This document shows positions 1-6,826 of a stretch of DNA of 12,102 nucleotides, one piece after another. The first letter of the stretch is position 1; each line of letters starts with the position of its first letter. The DNA is taken from assembly GCA_937895845.1 (NCBI GenBank), contig CALBLK010000026.1, positions 1-12,102 on the forward strand. Direction: 5' to 3'. The translations under genes and the position numbers were made by a program. The notes under the pieces are model-generated. The model did no database searches and was not told where the DNA came from. It was given only the letters and a program-made list of their open reading frames with translations. This DNA is from an uncultured Prevotella sp. (GTDB taxonomy: Bacteria > Bacteroidota > Bacteroidia > Bacteroidales > Bacteroidaceae).

Positions 1-1
1 C

Positions 2-802
2 GGCACAACCGGCAAGACTACCATCACCGCTGCCTTCGCCGGCAACGACACCTACACTGCCTCCAGCGCTTCTTACACACTCAGTGTTTATGATGACAGC
101 TCGCTCACTGGCGACGGCACTAAGGAAAGCCCCTATACCGTGGCCGATGTGCTCGCCATCGTTAACGCTGGCCAGCAGACCACTGACAACGTTTATGTGA
201 AGGGTATCGTAAGCTCTGTTGATAAATACTATGACAAGTATAAGCAAATTGATTACTACATTGTTGACAATGAAGGCGACACTGAGAAGATCATGGCTTA
301 CAATGGCAAGGGTCTTAACAAGGCCGACTTCTCCTCTATCGATGATTTGAAGGTTGGCGACAAGGTCATCGTTCTTGGTGTGCTTACCAAGTACAATGAT
401 ATCGTTGAGCTGAAAAGAGGCAACTACATCGTGGAGTTCTGGGGTGAGAACACCAAGACAGAGACCTCTGTTACCTTCGGCACTGACTACGATGGCAAGA
501 CCATCAGCCTGAAGCCTGGCGAGAGCTTCACCGCTCCTGCCGCCACGCTGACCCCTGCCGAGGCCGGCAAACTGGCTTACTCTTCTTCTGACGAGACAGT
601 TGCTACCGTTGACGCTACGACCGGTGCCGTGACGCTTACCGGCACAACCGGCAAGACTACCATCACCGCTGCCTTCGCCGGCAACGACACCTACGCTGCC
701 TCCAGCGCTTCTTACACACTGATGGTTGCTGAGGCACAATCACTCACTGGTGCCGGCACGAAGGAAAGTCCCTATACCGTGGCCGATGTGCTCGCCATCG
801 TT
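2..802 (+). repeat. Coding tandem repeat, period 639 bp (213 codons)
   Basis: Positions 2-81 match 641-720 at 79 of 80 bases, and 122-163 match 761-802 at 41 of 42. The stretch between them (82-121 against 721-760) and the rest of the OB-like unit differ more. The period is a whole number of codons, so the repeat adds one Ig-like plus OB-like module per copy. The near identity, including third codon positions, points to recent duplication or gene conversion. The first visible copy is cut by the window edge. Confidence 0.9.
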
Positions 803-1696
803 GGTGCTGACCAGCAGACCACAGACAGTGTATATGTGAAGGGTGTCGTAAGCAAAATCAAGACGACCGCTGACAACATCGTGAAGTACAAAAACTGCGA
901 TTACTACCTAATTGACAAAGAGGGTGCCACTGATACTATCATGGCTTTCCGCGGCAAGTATCTCGGCAACACTGACTTCACTTCTGCCGACCAGCTGAAA
1001 GTTGGCGACAAGGTGCTTGTCTTTGGTGTGCTTACCAAGTTCGAGGATATCGTTGAGCTTGCAAAGGACAACTACATCGTGGAGTTCTTGGGCGAGGACG
1101 CTTCTAAGGATGTGACCGTCACTGTTGGCGAGGCACTCTACACCACCCTGTATTACAGCGACCGCAACCTGGTTGTTCCCGAGAACGCCGAGGCTTACAC
1201 CTACTCAGCAGAGTTTGGCAACGGCCTGGAAGAATCGCACCGTTACGATGCTGCCGAAGTGATTCCGGCTGGCGAGGCTGTGGTGGTCTTCGCTCTTGGG
1301 GCTGGCGACTACACCTTCAAGGCTACCGACACAACAGGTTATGACGACGACACCAACATGCTCTTCGGTACCGACGAGGAGACCGCCATCGCTGACGATG
1401 CCAACTACTACTTCTACAAGCTCTCGCTCGACAGCAACGGCAAGAACGTAGGCTTCTACTGGGGTGCCGCCAACGGCGCAGCCTTCACCAACGGCGCTCA
1501 CAAGGCTTACCTGAAGGTGTCAAAGAGCCAGACCAAGGCCAAGGCATTCCTCTTCAACGGCGGCGCAACGGCCATCAAGACCGTCAGCTTCGACAACGCC
1601 GGCGCCAACGCACCTGTGTTCAACATGGCCGGCCAGCGCGTAGACAAGTCGTTCAAGGGCATCGTCATCAGGAACGGCAAGAAGTTCGTGAAGTAA
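2..1696 (+). CDS. Repetitive Ig-like/OB-like surface protein, 3' part (5' end outside window)
   Basis: The frame is open from the left edge, so the start lies upstream; 564 residues are visible. The visible part has an end of an Ig-like (Big_2-type) domain, then an OB-like unit beginning 'SPYTVADVLAIV' (about residues 43-150), a full Ig-like domain (about 153-242, with 'SSDETVATVDATTGAVT'), a second OB-like unit (about 250-368), a C-terminal region with 'ALYTTLYYSDRNLVVP', and the tail 'NMAGQRVDKSFKGIVIRNGK'. Such tails are frequent on secreted Bacteroidales proteins and may serve export or anchoring, though this is not a clear type IX secretion signal. The OB-like units resemble Bacteroidetes domains of unknown function (possibly DUF6359); I cannot name a ligand. 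The protein is probably extracellular or on the outer surface. It lies 64 bp before the small protein gene, with no terminator between them. The 5' repeat number is unknown. The ATG/GTG at 140 is an internal codon, not the start. Confidence 0.85.
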   Translation, partial: GTTGKTTITAAFAGNDTYTASSASYTLSVYDDSSLTGDGTKESPYTVADVLAIVNAGQQTTDNVYVKGIVSSVDKYYDKYKQIDYYIVDNEGDTEKIMAYNGKGLNKADFSSIDDLKVGDKVIVLGVLTKYNDIVELKRGNYIVEFWGENTKTETSVTFGTDYDGKTISLKPGESFTAPAATLTPAEAGKLAYSSSDETVATVDATTGAVTLTGTTGKTTITAAFAGNDTYAASSASYTLMVAEAQSLTGAGTKESPYTVADVLAIVGADQQTTDSVYVKGVVSKIKTTADNIVKYKNCDYYLIDKEGATDTIMAFRGKYLGNTDFTSADQLKVGDKVLVFGVLTKFEDIVELAKDNYIVEFLGEDASKDVTVTVGEALYTTLYYSDRNLVVPENAEAYTYSAEFGNGLEESHRYDAAEVIPAGEAVVVFALGAGDYTFKATDTTGYDDDTNMLFGTDEETAIADDANYYFYKLSLDSNGKNVGFYWGAANGAAFTNGAHKAYLKVSKSQTKAKAFLFNGGATAIKTVSFDNAGANAPVFNMAGQRVDKSFKGIVIRNGKKFVK

Positions 1697-1760
1697 ACCG
1701 ACTGTCCGACACACGCGACAACAAACATGTATAACTTAGAATTTAAGAAAGGATAGAATC

Positions 1761-1946
1761 ATGAAAAAGTATGTTCAGCCTGCAATGATGGTGCAGAACA
1801 TGGAGACAGAGTCGCTCATGGCCGCCTCAACCTTTGGTTTACACGACGAGGTTAGCACCAGCGAACAGCTTGCCAAGCCCTCTTTCAACGGTGGCGAAGG
1901 CAACGGTTCCGGCTTCTGGGCCGACGACGATGATGCCGATGAATAA
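1761..1946 (+). CDS. Small acidic 'MKKY..P' Bacteroidales protein, 61 aa
   Basis: It starts MKKYVQPAMMVQNMETESLMAAS, continues with a polar Ser/Gly/Asn-rich middle, and ends in a Trp followed by an Asp/Glu cluster (FWADDDDADE). Small proteins with an 'MKKY.xP...L.AAS' head and an acidic or aromatic tail recur in Prevotella and Bacteroides genomes; as far as I know they have no assigned function. There is no Cys for lipidation, no clear signal peptide and no membrane segment. A Shine-Dalgarno-like AAAGGA (1748-1753) lies 7 bp before the ATG. The gene lies 64 bp after the surface protein gene and is followed by a strong terminator, so the two probably form one transcript. The length and invariant head with variable tail also fit a leader-core peptide, but no modifying enzyme is visible here. 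The gene call is fairly secure; function is unknown. Confidence 0.75.
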   Translation: MKKYVQPAMMVQNMETESLMAASTFGLHDEVSTSEQLAKPSFNGGEGNGSGFWADDDDADE

Positions 1947-1993
1947 CTGAACAGTTGCCGGCCGCGCCCAGCGCGCGGCGGCACAGCATGACA

Positions 1994-2031
1994 GGGGCCG
2001 TGACTGCACGAGGCAGTCACGGCCCCTTTTT
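1994..2031 (+). terminator. Rho-independent terminator of the surface-protein operon
   Basis: A perfect 14-bp stem (GGGGCCGTGACTGC, 1994-2007, with 2013-2026) closes a 5-base loop and is followed directly by TTTTT (2027-2031). A second GC-rich hairpin lies just upstream (GCCGCGC 1961-1967 with GCGCGGC 1973-1979). The T tract is only on the plus side, so it should stop plus-strand transcription from 1946 but is not an obvious stop for the minus-strand genes coming from the right. Confidence 0.92.
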
Positions 2032-2046
2032 GGTTTGCCCGGCACA

Positions 2047-2060
2047 GCCAGCTGCTTGCC
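2047..2060. repeat. Direct repeat, left copy, flanking the N6 restriction-modification insert
   Basis: GCCAGCTGCTTGCC occurs here and again, exactly, at 4732-4745. This copy lies 15 bp beyond the plus-strand terminator and 9 bp before the end of the endonuclease gene, where composition drops from GC-rich to AT-richer. It may be a target duplication or a recombination scar. Confidence 0.6.
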
Positions 2061-2069
2061 ATCTCTCTC

Positions 2070-2889
2070 TCAGTGGCAGTGCGAGATTATTTTTTCAACC
2101 AAATTATCCAATGTCGCTTTGTAGCGTTTCAGGTCGTAAAAATGTTTATTGGAGATAAATATTTCCCCTTCAGGAGTATCGCCTCCCTTGCCTCCTGCGT
2201 GTTGAACTCCCATATAAATTGTACCGTCTTCGCAGACAATGCTGCCTTTCGGATTCCGGCATTTAGCATTTTTCGGCCTCATTTTAATCTTTTCAGATGG
2301 AATAACCCAGATGTCAATATCGTCAAGCCATACAGCAATCCAAATGAAAACATCACAATACTTAGGCTTGAGCTGCTGGAAGTTCATTTTAAACGAAAGT
2401 TCCGTCTCCATTTTTTGCTTGATTTCTTCCTCTGTTCCGTGAGGTCTTTTATAGGCTCTTTCTACAAGAGTGCGTTGCGGGTCGCTTTCCACCACCCGAG
2501 ACGATTTAACTTCGATTTTTATGCCATTTCCATTTTCCATCTGTAGCCATAAGTCAAATTGAGGCTTGTAACCTTCTCTTCTAGGCGGCCGCTGAAGCAA
2601 TTTCTTTTGCTCTCTCAGCCATGTCTCTCCCCACGTTTGCCCAAAAGTTCGTGGCGCTTTTTCAAACAAATCAAGATAAGGATTGCGACGAAAGTAAGCG
2701 TCACGAATCAGTAGGTAATCATCATATTTTAATTTTCCTTTTGTGAGCAGAACGGAAAAAATGTTTGTAAATTGATTAAATGGATACTTAGAAGAGTTTG
2801 CGAGTTCCGCCCCCTCAAGCTGTGACTGTGCTTCCTTTGGAAGTTGTGTGTGCCATCTGTTTTTCTAAAATTTCTTTAAGTTTTTCCAT
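2070..2889 (-). pseudogene. Type II PD-(D/E)XK restriction endonuclease, N-terminus frameshifted
   Basis: This nuclease should cut the sequence protected by the adjacent methyltransferase. The main frame runs from a stop near 2865 down to the TGA at 2070-2072 and contains Asp, then 13 residues later Glu-Val-Lys (FDLWL...KIEVKSSR), the expected PD-(D/E)XK core, with an upstream 'WGETW' Glu. The frame has no ATG, GTG or TTG before a TTG at 2669, which would remove about 64 residues of sensible sequence (for example 'WHTQLPKEAQSQLEGAELAN'). In another frame, an ATG at 2889 overlaps the methyltransferase TGA by one base and encodes MEKLKEILE before an early stop at 2815. Removing one base from the five-A run (plus-strand T 2860-2864) joins the two into a 272-aa protein (core D112, E126, K128). 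I infer a one-base insertion, sequencing error or recoding. The specificity family is not recognised. Translation from the TTG would give 199 aa. Confidence 0.75.
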
Positions 2890-4616
2890 CACTTTATTTT
2901 TGACATGATCTGTTGTTGCTCTTTGGACGTAATGTTGAATAGTTCGTATACAGTCTTGTCCAAATCCTTTTGGTGCTTTTCAGAAAATGTCGATGACTGA
3001 ATAGAAGTAACCAAGTTGCTCAGCGCTTCATCCTGGCTCTTTGTCAACTTGGGGAAAGGCAGCTCTTGCAGATTACCTTTAAGAACCTTTATGTCAGAGA
3101 ACTTTATCGAATAGTAGTAATGATACAGTGAAGAGTTTAGCAGTGCCGCCACGCTTTTTACCGATATTCCGTCAAGCTTTGGAATAAGAATGTTCGCACT
3201 GTTCAAGCAGAGGCACTGCCTGTTGTCATAGGCTACGATAGGAAATCTGGCTATAAACTTATAGATTAGCTTCTCTGGTGCCCTGAAAAACTCCTCCCTT
3301 GCGCACTGTTGGAATGTTTCAGGAGCAAAGTGAATAAAGGAGGATTCTTCTTGCAGCTTGAACGGTGATACCTGCTTGCCCGTATAGACAGGCTCGAGGC
3401 CCTCTGCCCTATCCTTCTTGACCTTGTTTCTGTTGTCTCCGGTTACAATGCCTAATGCCCATTGGCTGTGCCTCAGGTCGTCATGCTTCGCAGCCTCCAT
3501 CTTCTTCATGATGGAATCATCAATGAGTGTAAGTTTTTCAATCCCTATCACACCGGCTTTGACCTCGCTCTCTGACAGCTCTATATTGCGGTTTTCTTCG
3601 CCGGTACTAACAATATATTTCTGACTGCCCGTTTGCCTTGCCGACAGATTGATGCTGAAGTAGTCTGTAAAAACGCCATCAAACCTGTCTGTGTACAAAT
3701 CAATTCTTCGGATGGCTGAATTTGACAGAATGAACTTTCTTACATCATTGTGTGCCTTTATCTTTAGCAAAGATGCAGGGAGCAGAAAGCAAAGGCTTCC
3801 GTTCACATTGAGCCTTTTTAGGGCTTTTACCATAAACATGGACGAACGCTCCTTAGACCTAATCTCAGGGAAATTTCTAACATACACCCCTTCTTTGTCG
3901 GCACCCCAGGGCGGATTAGTATATATGTTGTCAAATCTAGAAGGCAGGTATTGCCTGTCTGTCTCGAATAGATCGTTCTTCAAGAAATCCAAGCAATACA
4001 CATTGGGGTGGAAATCATGATTTGAATATTTAACCAACAGGTTCGTTCCGGTAACCATGACAGCAATTGGATCAATGTCAAACCCATACAAATATTCTGG
4101 AGTGTCGGTTTGAACTGATAATAAATATGCGCCACTTCCGCAACATGGATCCAAGAAGGTCTCTCCATCTTCCAAATGCTTGTCGCGCAGCATAAAGTCA
4201 AGAACTTTCCTGTTGGTATAATATAGCCCTGTGAGATTCCTCTCGCCCTCTGTGACAAGTGACTGATAGATAAAACCGAGAACATCCTTGTCTGACGGCC
4301 AAGTGCCTTGGGGAATGTCAATGTTGACTGCCGTGAAGCCATCAAACTGCGAGATAAACTTGGCAACGTTGGATTTGCCGAGAATGTGGTGAAATTCTAA
4401 CATGGAAATACATAGCGTGTACATCGTGTCCCCTATGGAAGCTCCTGCTTGTAAAACCTTTAAAAGAAGCAGGTTGGCCGGTGCATAATTCAAATAACCG
4501 GTTGCTATAACCCTTTTTTGGGACTGTGTCTTGTTTGCACGCTTGGTCAGCTTCTCCTTGGAATCGCTGTTTAATTTCTTCCAATTATATTCAGTCGCTT
4601 TACTTATTCTTGGCAT
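2889..4616 (-). CDS. Gamma-class N6-adenine DNA methyltransferase (M.TaqI-like), type II
   Basis: It transfers a methyl group from S-adenosylmethionine to adenine N6 in the module's recognition site. In the 575-aa product from ATG 4616, motif X is at about 129-140 (TGLYYTNRKVLD), motif I at 154-165 (FLDPCCGSGAYL), an acidic motif II at 178-183 (GFDIDP) and the catalytic motif IV at 234-237 (NPPW). Residues from about 388 to 520 (ALGIVTGDN...; PEKLIYKF; LNSANILIPK) resemble the TaqI C-terminal specificity domain. I chose ATG 4616 (MPRISKATEYNW). A GTG at 4697 would add 27 residues and the frame stays open to paaY. The stop overlaps the endonuclease ATG as TGATG, typical of translational coupling. 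The gene is AT-richer than paaY and lies in the direct-repeat-bounded insert. No strong promoter was found, so read-through from the carbonic-anhydrase-like gene is possible. The recognition sequence cannot be predicted here. Confidence 0.9.
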   Translation of the reverse strand: MPRISKATEYNWKKLNSDSKEKLTKRANKTQSQKRVIATGYLNYAPANLLLLKVLQAGASIGDTMYTLCISMLEFHHILGKSNVAKFISQFDGFTAVNIDIPQGTWPSDKDVLGFIYQSLVTEGERNLTGLYYTNRKVLDFMLRDKHLEDGETFLDPCCGSGAYLLSVQTDTPEYLYGFDIDPIAVMVTGTNLLVKYSNHDFHPNVYCLDFLKNDLFETDRQYLPSRFDNIYTNPPWGADKEGVYVRNFPEIRSKERSSMFMVKALKRLNVNGSLCFLLPASLLKIKAHNDVRKFILSNSAIRRIDLYTDRFDGVFTDYFSINLSARQTGSQKYIVSTGEENRNIELSESEVKAGVIGIEKLTLIDDSIMKKMEAAKHDDLRHSQWALGIVTGDNRNKVKKDRAEGLEPVYTGKQVSPFKLQEESSFIHFAPETFQQCAREEFFRAPEKLIYKFIARFPIVAYDNRQCLCLNSANILIPKLDGISVKSVAALLNSSLYHYYYSIKFSDIKVLKGNLQELPFPKLTKSQDEALSNLVTSIQSSTFSEKHQKDLDKTVYELFNITSKEQQQIMSKIK

Positions 4617-4731
4617 AGTCTGATACAATTCCACACTTGTTTGCTCTTTGAATCCAAAAAAACTCGTTATCTGGCAATGCTGATTTTCAGAGTCCACTTT
4701 AAGTCCAAAAGGGTCATCAAATCTCGCCCCT

Positions 4732-4745
4732 GCCAGCTGCTTGCC
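4732..4745. repeat. Direct repeat, right copy, flanking the N6 restriction-modification insert
   Basis: GCCAGCTGCTTGCC is identical to 2047-2060. It lies 18 bp from the carbonic-anhydrase-like stop codon, at the point where AT-richer sequence returns to GC-rich. The flanking bases differ between the copies, so the repeat is exactly 14 bp. A weaker 8-bp inverted match lies inside the ends (GCGAGATT at 2081-2088, AATCTCGC at 4720-4727). Confidence 0.6.
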
Positions 4746-4763
4746 CCGGGTGTCTTGCTGCCG

Positions 4764-5282
4764 TCAGTGCCTTGCGTCTTCCTCCAGATACCATTTGGAG
4801 TATTCCACATAGTGCTGTGCGAAGCTCTCGGCCTGGTTGGGCCTGGTGTGCTTGATAAACCTGGCCGGCACGCCGCCCCACAGCTCGTGTGCCCCCACCT
4901 TGGTGTTCTGGAGCACCAAGGCGCCGGCGGCCACGACCGCCCCTTCGCCGATGTCGCAGTGGTCGAGCAGGGTGGCGCCCATGCCGATGAGTGCGCCGTC
5001 GCGGACGGTGCAGGCGTGGACGGTGGCGTTGTGCCCGATGGTCACGTCGTTGCCGATGGCGGTGGGGCCGGTGGCGTTGGTCACGTGGATGCACGACCCG
5101 TCCTGCACGTTGGTGCGGTGGCCGATGGTGATGGGCGCCACGTCGCCCCGCACCACGGCGTTGAACCAGACGGAGCACCCGTCGCCCATGGTGACCTCGC
5201 CAACGATGGTGGCGTTCTCGCTGAAGTAGCAGTCCTTGCCCCATTTCGGGGCCTTGCCCTTGATAGATTTGATTAAAGCCAT
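4764..5282 (-). CDS. Gamma-carbonic-anhydrase-like hexapeptide-repeat protein (YrdA/PaaY family)
   Basis: The 172-aa product is a left-handed beta-helix protein, expected to be a cytoplasmic trimer with metal between subunits. It shows successive hexapeptide turns ('ATIVGEVTMGDGCSVWFNAV', 'ALIGMGATLLDHC') and the three metal-ligand histidines at H66, H84 and H89 (SCIHV, TIGHNATVH). The end is helical (RPNQAESFAQHYVEYSKWYLEE), and the length is normal for the family. Members have been linked to carbonic anhydrase or thioesterase-related activity; which applies here is not visible. ATG 5282 starts the conserved MALIKSIKGKAPKWG; in-frame upstream codons to 5447 encode low-complexity sequence over a promoter and were left out. 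The gene is strongly GC-rich, unlike the restriction-modification genes on both sides, so it is likely the resident gene. No terminator separates it from the downstream methyltransferase. Confidence 0.88.
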   Translation of the reverse strand: MALIKSIKGKAPKWGKDCYFSENATIVGEVTMGDGCSVWFNAVVRGDVAPITIGHRTNVQDGSCIHVTNATGPTAIGNDVTIGHNATVHACTVRDGALIGMGATLLDHCDIGEGAVVAAGALVLQNTKVGAHELWGGVPARFIKHTRPNQAESFAQHYVEYSKWYLEEDARH

Positions 5283-5345
5283 AATACAGTGTCTGTTTGA
5301 TGTGACGGGGGTGTCGCCCCCGGCGCTGCCTTGTGCAGACTGGTG

Positions 5346-5353
5346 CAAAGATA
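5346..5353 (-). promoter_or_regulatory. Candidate -7 box for the carbonic-anhydrase-like gene
   Basis: On the minus strand this reads TATCTTTG, a full match to the Bacteroidetes -7 element TAnnTTTG, 63 bp before the ATG at 5282. A TTG at 5371-5369 is only 15 bp upstream, shorter than the usual 19-21, so the -33 part is weak. Confidence 0.5.
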
Positions 5354-5377
5354 GGCATATTTCCCGAACAAGCTCCC

Positions 5378-5419
5378 CCTGCGCCGCCGTTTTCGCACCC
5401 TGCGCCGCCGTTTTCGCGC
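5378..5419. repeat. Short tandem duplication, 2 x 21 bp
   Basis: Two adjacent 21-bp copies, starting CCTGCGCCGCCG and ending CGCAC or CGCGC, match at 20 of 21 bases. They lie in the non-coding interval upstream of the carbonic-anhydrase-like gene. No function can be assigned; slippage or local duplication is the simplest origin. Confidence 0.8.
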
Positions 5420-5546
5420 CAAACCGGGCGAAGGCTGTCCGAAACAAGCAGTGGCCGGGAGCGAATCAAGATGGCCGGTCAGGGCCTTGTTAATGCTTAA
5501 AACAATAAAAACCGCAATCATTCGCGCCGAGGAATGAAGGATTGGC

Positions 5547-5618
5547 TTTAATTCAGTATCTTTGCACATACATTTAATTCAGTATCTTTGCACATACAAT
5601 AGAATCTTTGCACATACA
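5547..5618 (+). promoter_or_regulatory. Triplicated promoter repeat before the second restriction-modification module
   Basis: A 26-bp unit (TTTAATTCAGTATCTTTGCA followed by CATACA) occurs at 5547-5572 and exactly again at 5573-5598. A shortened third copy (5603-5618, AATCTTTGCACATACA) ends at the base before ATG 5619. Each unit carries a -7-like box: TATCTTTG at 5557-5564 and 5583-5590, AATCTTTG at 5603-5610. The TTTG of box 1 lies 18 bp before box 2, near -33 spacing, so the duplication may create a promoter across units. Transcription from box 3 would give an almost leaderless message. The repeats could also be binding sites for a regulator, such as the methyltransferase itself. Confidence 0.7.
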
Positions 5619-5892
5619 ATGAAAAAAGCAATGGGAAAAATCAAACCCGGACTGTTTGGACAGGACCGTAACAACTCAAGCCGGGACTATGCAAAGCCAA
5701 AAGTGTGGGGAAAGAACCAGTTTAACAGCTCGTTTCCCGCTTCTTTGATTGCCTGTATGCCAAGAGCTTGCGCATCCAAGAATTACCAAGCATGAAATCA
5801 AGAACATCATCCTTGGTGGCGGGCAGAATTTTCTCAGTCCTGAAAGGCGTTTTGACGCGGTGTTAGTAAACAGTCCGGAATTATTTGAGTAG
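5619..5892 (+). pseudogene. Type II restriction endonuclease remnant, probably HindVP family, internally deleted
   Basis: From ATG 5619 the frame encodes 58 residues beginning MKKAMGKIKPGLFGQDRNNS, then 'WGKNQFNSSFPASL', which I recognise from memory as the N-terminus of HindVP-type nucleases (GRCGYC specificity in the type member). It then loses sense and stops at 5793. From about 5761 a second frame, shifted by +1, encodes 'ELAHPRITKHEIKNIILGGG' and 'FLSPERRFDAVLVNSPELFE', a plausible C-terminus, ending with TAG at 5890. Together about 90 codons remain; I recall the family as well over 300 residues, so most of the protein, including any catalytic core, appears deleted with the frame lost at the junction. 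The remnant lies 8 bp before the C5 methyltransferase and shares its promoter. Family assignment is moderate; the broken state is more certain. Confidence 0.65.
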
Positions 5893-5900
5893 CAGATTTT

Positions 5901-6800
5901 ATGAGAGTTGTTGATTTGTTTTGTGGGTGTGGAGGCCTGAGCTATGGGTTTCAGACAGCGGGACACAATGTGGTGTCAAGTTTTGACAACTGGGATGCCG
6001 CAATGGCCGTTTACAGGCTGAATTTCAATCACCCTGTTCATAAGGCTGATTTGATGGATGTAGAAAATGTTTCACCTCTTGTCCGGCAATACGCGCCAGA
6101 CATGATAATCGGCGGACCTCCTTGTCAAGACTACAGTTCCGCGGGCGAACGCAATGAAGAAGGTGGGAGGGCTGTCCTGACAATAAAGTATGCTGAAATT
6201 GTTGTGAAAGTGCATCCGCAATGGTTTGTCATGGAAAACGTGCCCAATATCACCAAATACCAAAAGGTGTTTGACGCGATAGACATTTTTCACAACAGTG
6301 GCTATGGCATTTCCTGCCAAGTGCTTAACGCCGCCCTGTGCGGGGTTCCCCAAAAGCGCAAGCGGTTCTTTATGGTGGGCAGATTAGGTGAGAAAGACGG
6401 CTTCTTTGATGCATATTTCACAAAACACCTTGCAAGCAATGAAATGACCATGAGAGACTTCTTTGGAAACACCCTTGGCATTGACGCATATTACAGGCAT
6501 CCAAGAAGTTATGCAAGAAGGGGCATATTTAGCATGGACGAGCCGTCACCTACAGTCAGAGGGGTTAACAGGCCTATGCCCAAAGGGTATAAGCTGCACC
6601 ATAACGATCCTGTTGCCTCACTGGAGAATGTGCGCCCGCTCTCAACGCTTGAGAGAGCCGAGGTGCAGACATTTCCGAAAGACTATATTTGGACAGGAAG
6701 CAAAACGGACATTGAGCAAATGATAGGCAACGCTGTTCCCGCAAAACTGGCTGAATTTGTGGGAAAGGCAATAAATGACTATATGGAAGAACATCAATAG
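5901..6800 (+). CDS. C5-cytosine DNA methyltransferase, type II, now without its nuclease
   Basis: It methylates cytosine C5 using S-adenosylmethionine. The 299-aa product has the motifs in order: I at 5-17 (DLFCGCGGLSYGF), IV at 71-79 (GGPPCQDYS, catalytic Cys75), VI at 111-114 (MENV), VIII at 151-157 (QKRKRFF), a target-recognition region at about 170-255, and X at 275-280 (IGNAVP). The length is normal and no frameshift is visible, so it should be active. ATG 5901 begins MRVVDLFCG, placing motif I at the expected distance from the N-terminus. The gene lies 8 bp after the endonuclease remnant and 26 bp before the thioesterase gene. If the HindVP link is right, GRCGYC is a candidate target, but this is inference. 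The gene is AT-richer than the core genes around it, consistent with horizontal acquisition. Confidence 0.95.
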   Translation: MRVVDLFCGCGGLSYGFQTAGHNVVSSFDNWDAAMAVYRLNFNHPVHKADLMDVENVSPLVRQYAPDMIIGGPPCQDYSSAGERNEEGGRAVLTIKYAEIVVKVHPQWFVMENVPNITKYQKVFDAIDIFHNSGYGISCQVLNAALCGVPQKRKRFFMVGRLGEKDGFFDAYFTKHLASNEMTMRDFFGNTLGIDAYYRHPRSYARRGIFSMDEPSPTVRGVNRPMPKGYKLHHNDPVASLENVRPLSTLERAEVQTFPKDYIWTGSKTDIEQMIGNAVPAKLAEFVGKAINDYMEEHQ

Positions 6801-6826
6801 GAAAGACTTTGAAACAAGATAAACTT

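Noticed and set aside
2073..2546. A 157-aa plus-strand frame opposite the endonuclease
   Set aside because: The minus strand carries the PD-(D/E)XK core; the plus frame is a phenylalanine-rich shadow.
4717..5469. A 250-aa minus-strand frame over the carbonic-anhydrase-like gene
   Set aside because: It is arginine-rich low-complexity sequence from a GC-rich gene read out of frame; the overlapping frame has a clear beta-helix protein.
5378..5598. Short tandem repeats as a CRISPR array
   Set aside because: The 21-bp and 26-bp copies are directly adjacent with no spacers, and no cas gene is present.
5441..6818. GAAACAAG at 5441-5448 and 6811-6818 as direct repeats around the C5 module
   Set aside because: Eight bases match, which is expected by chance in this distance, and the left copy does not coincide with the composition change.
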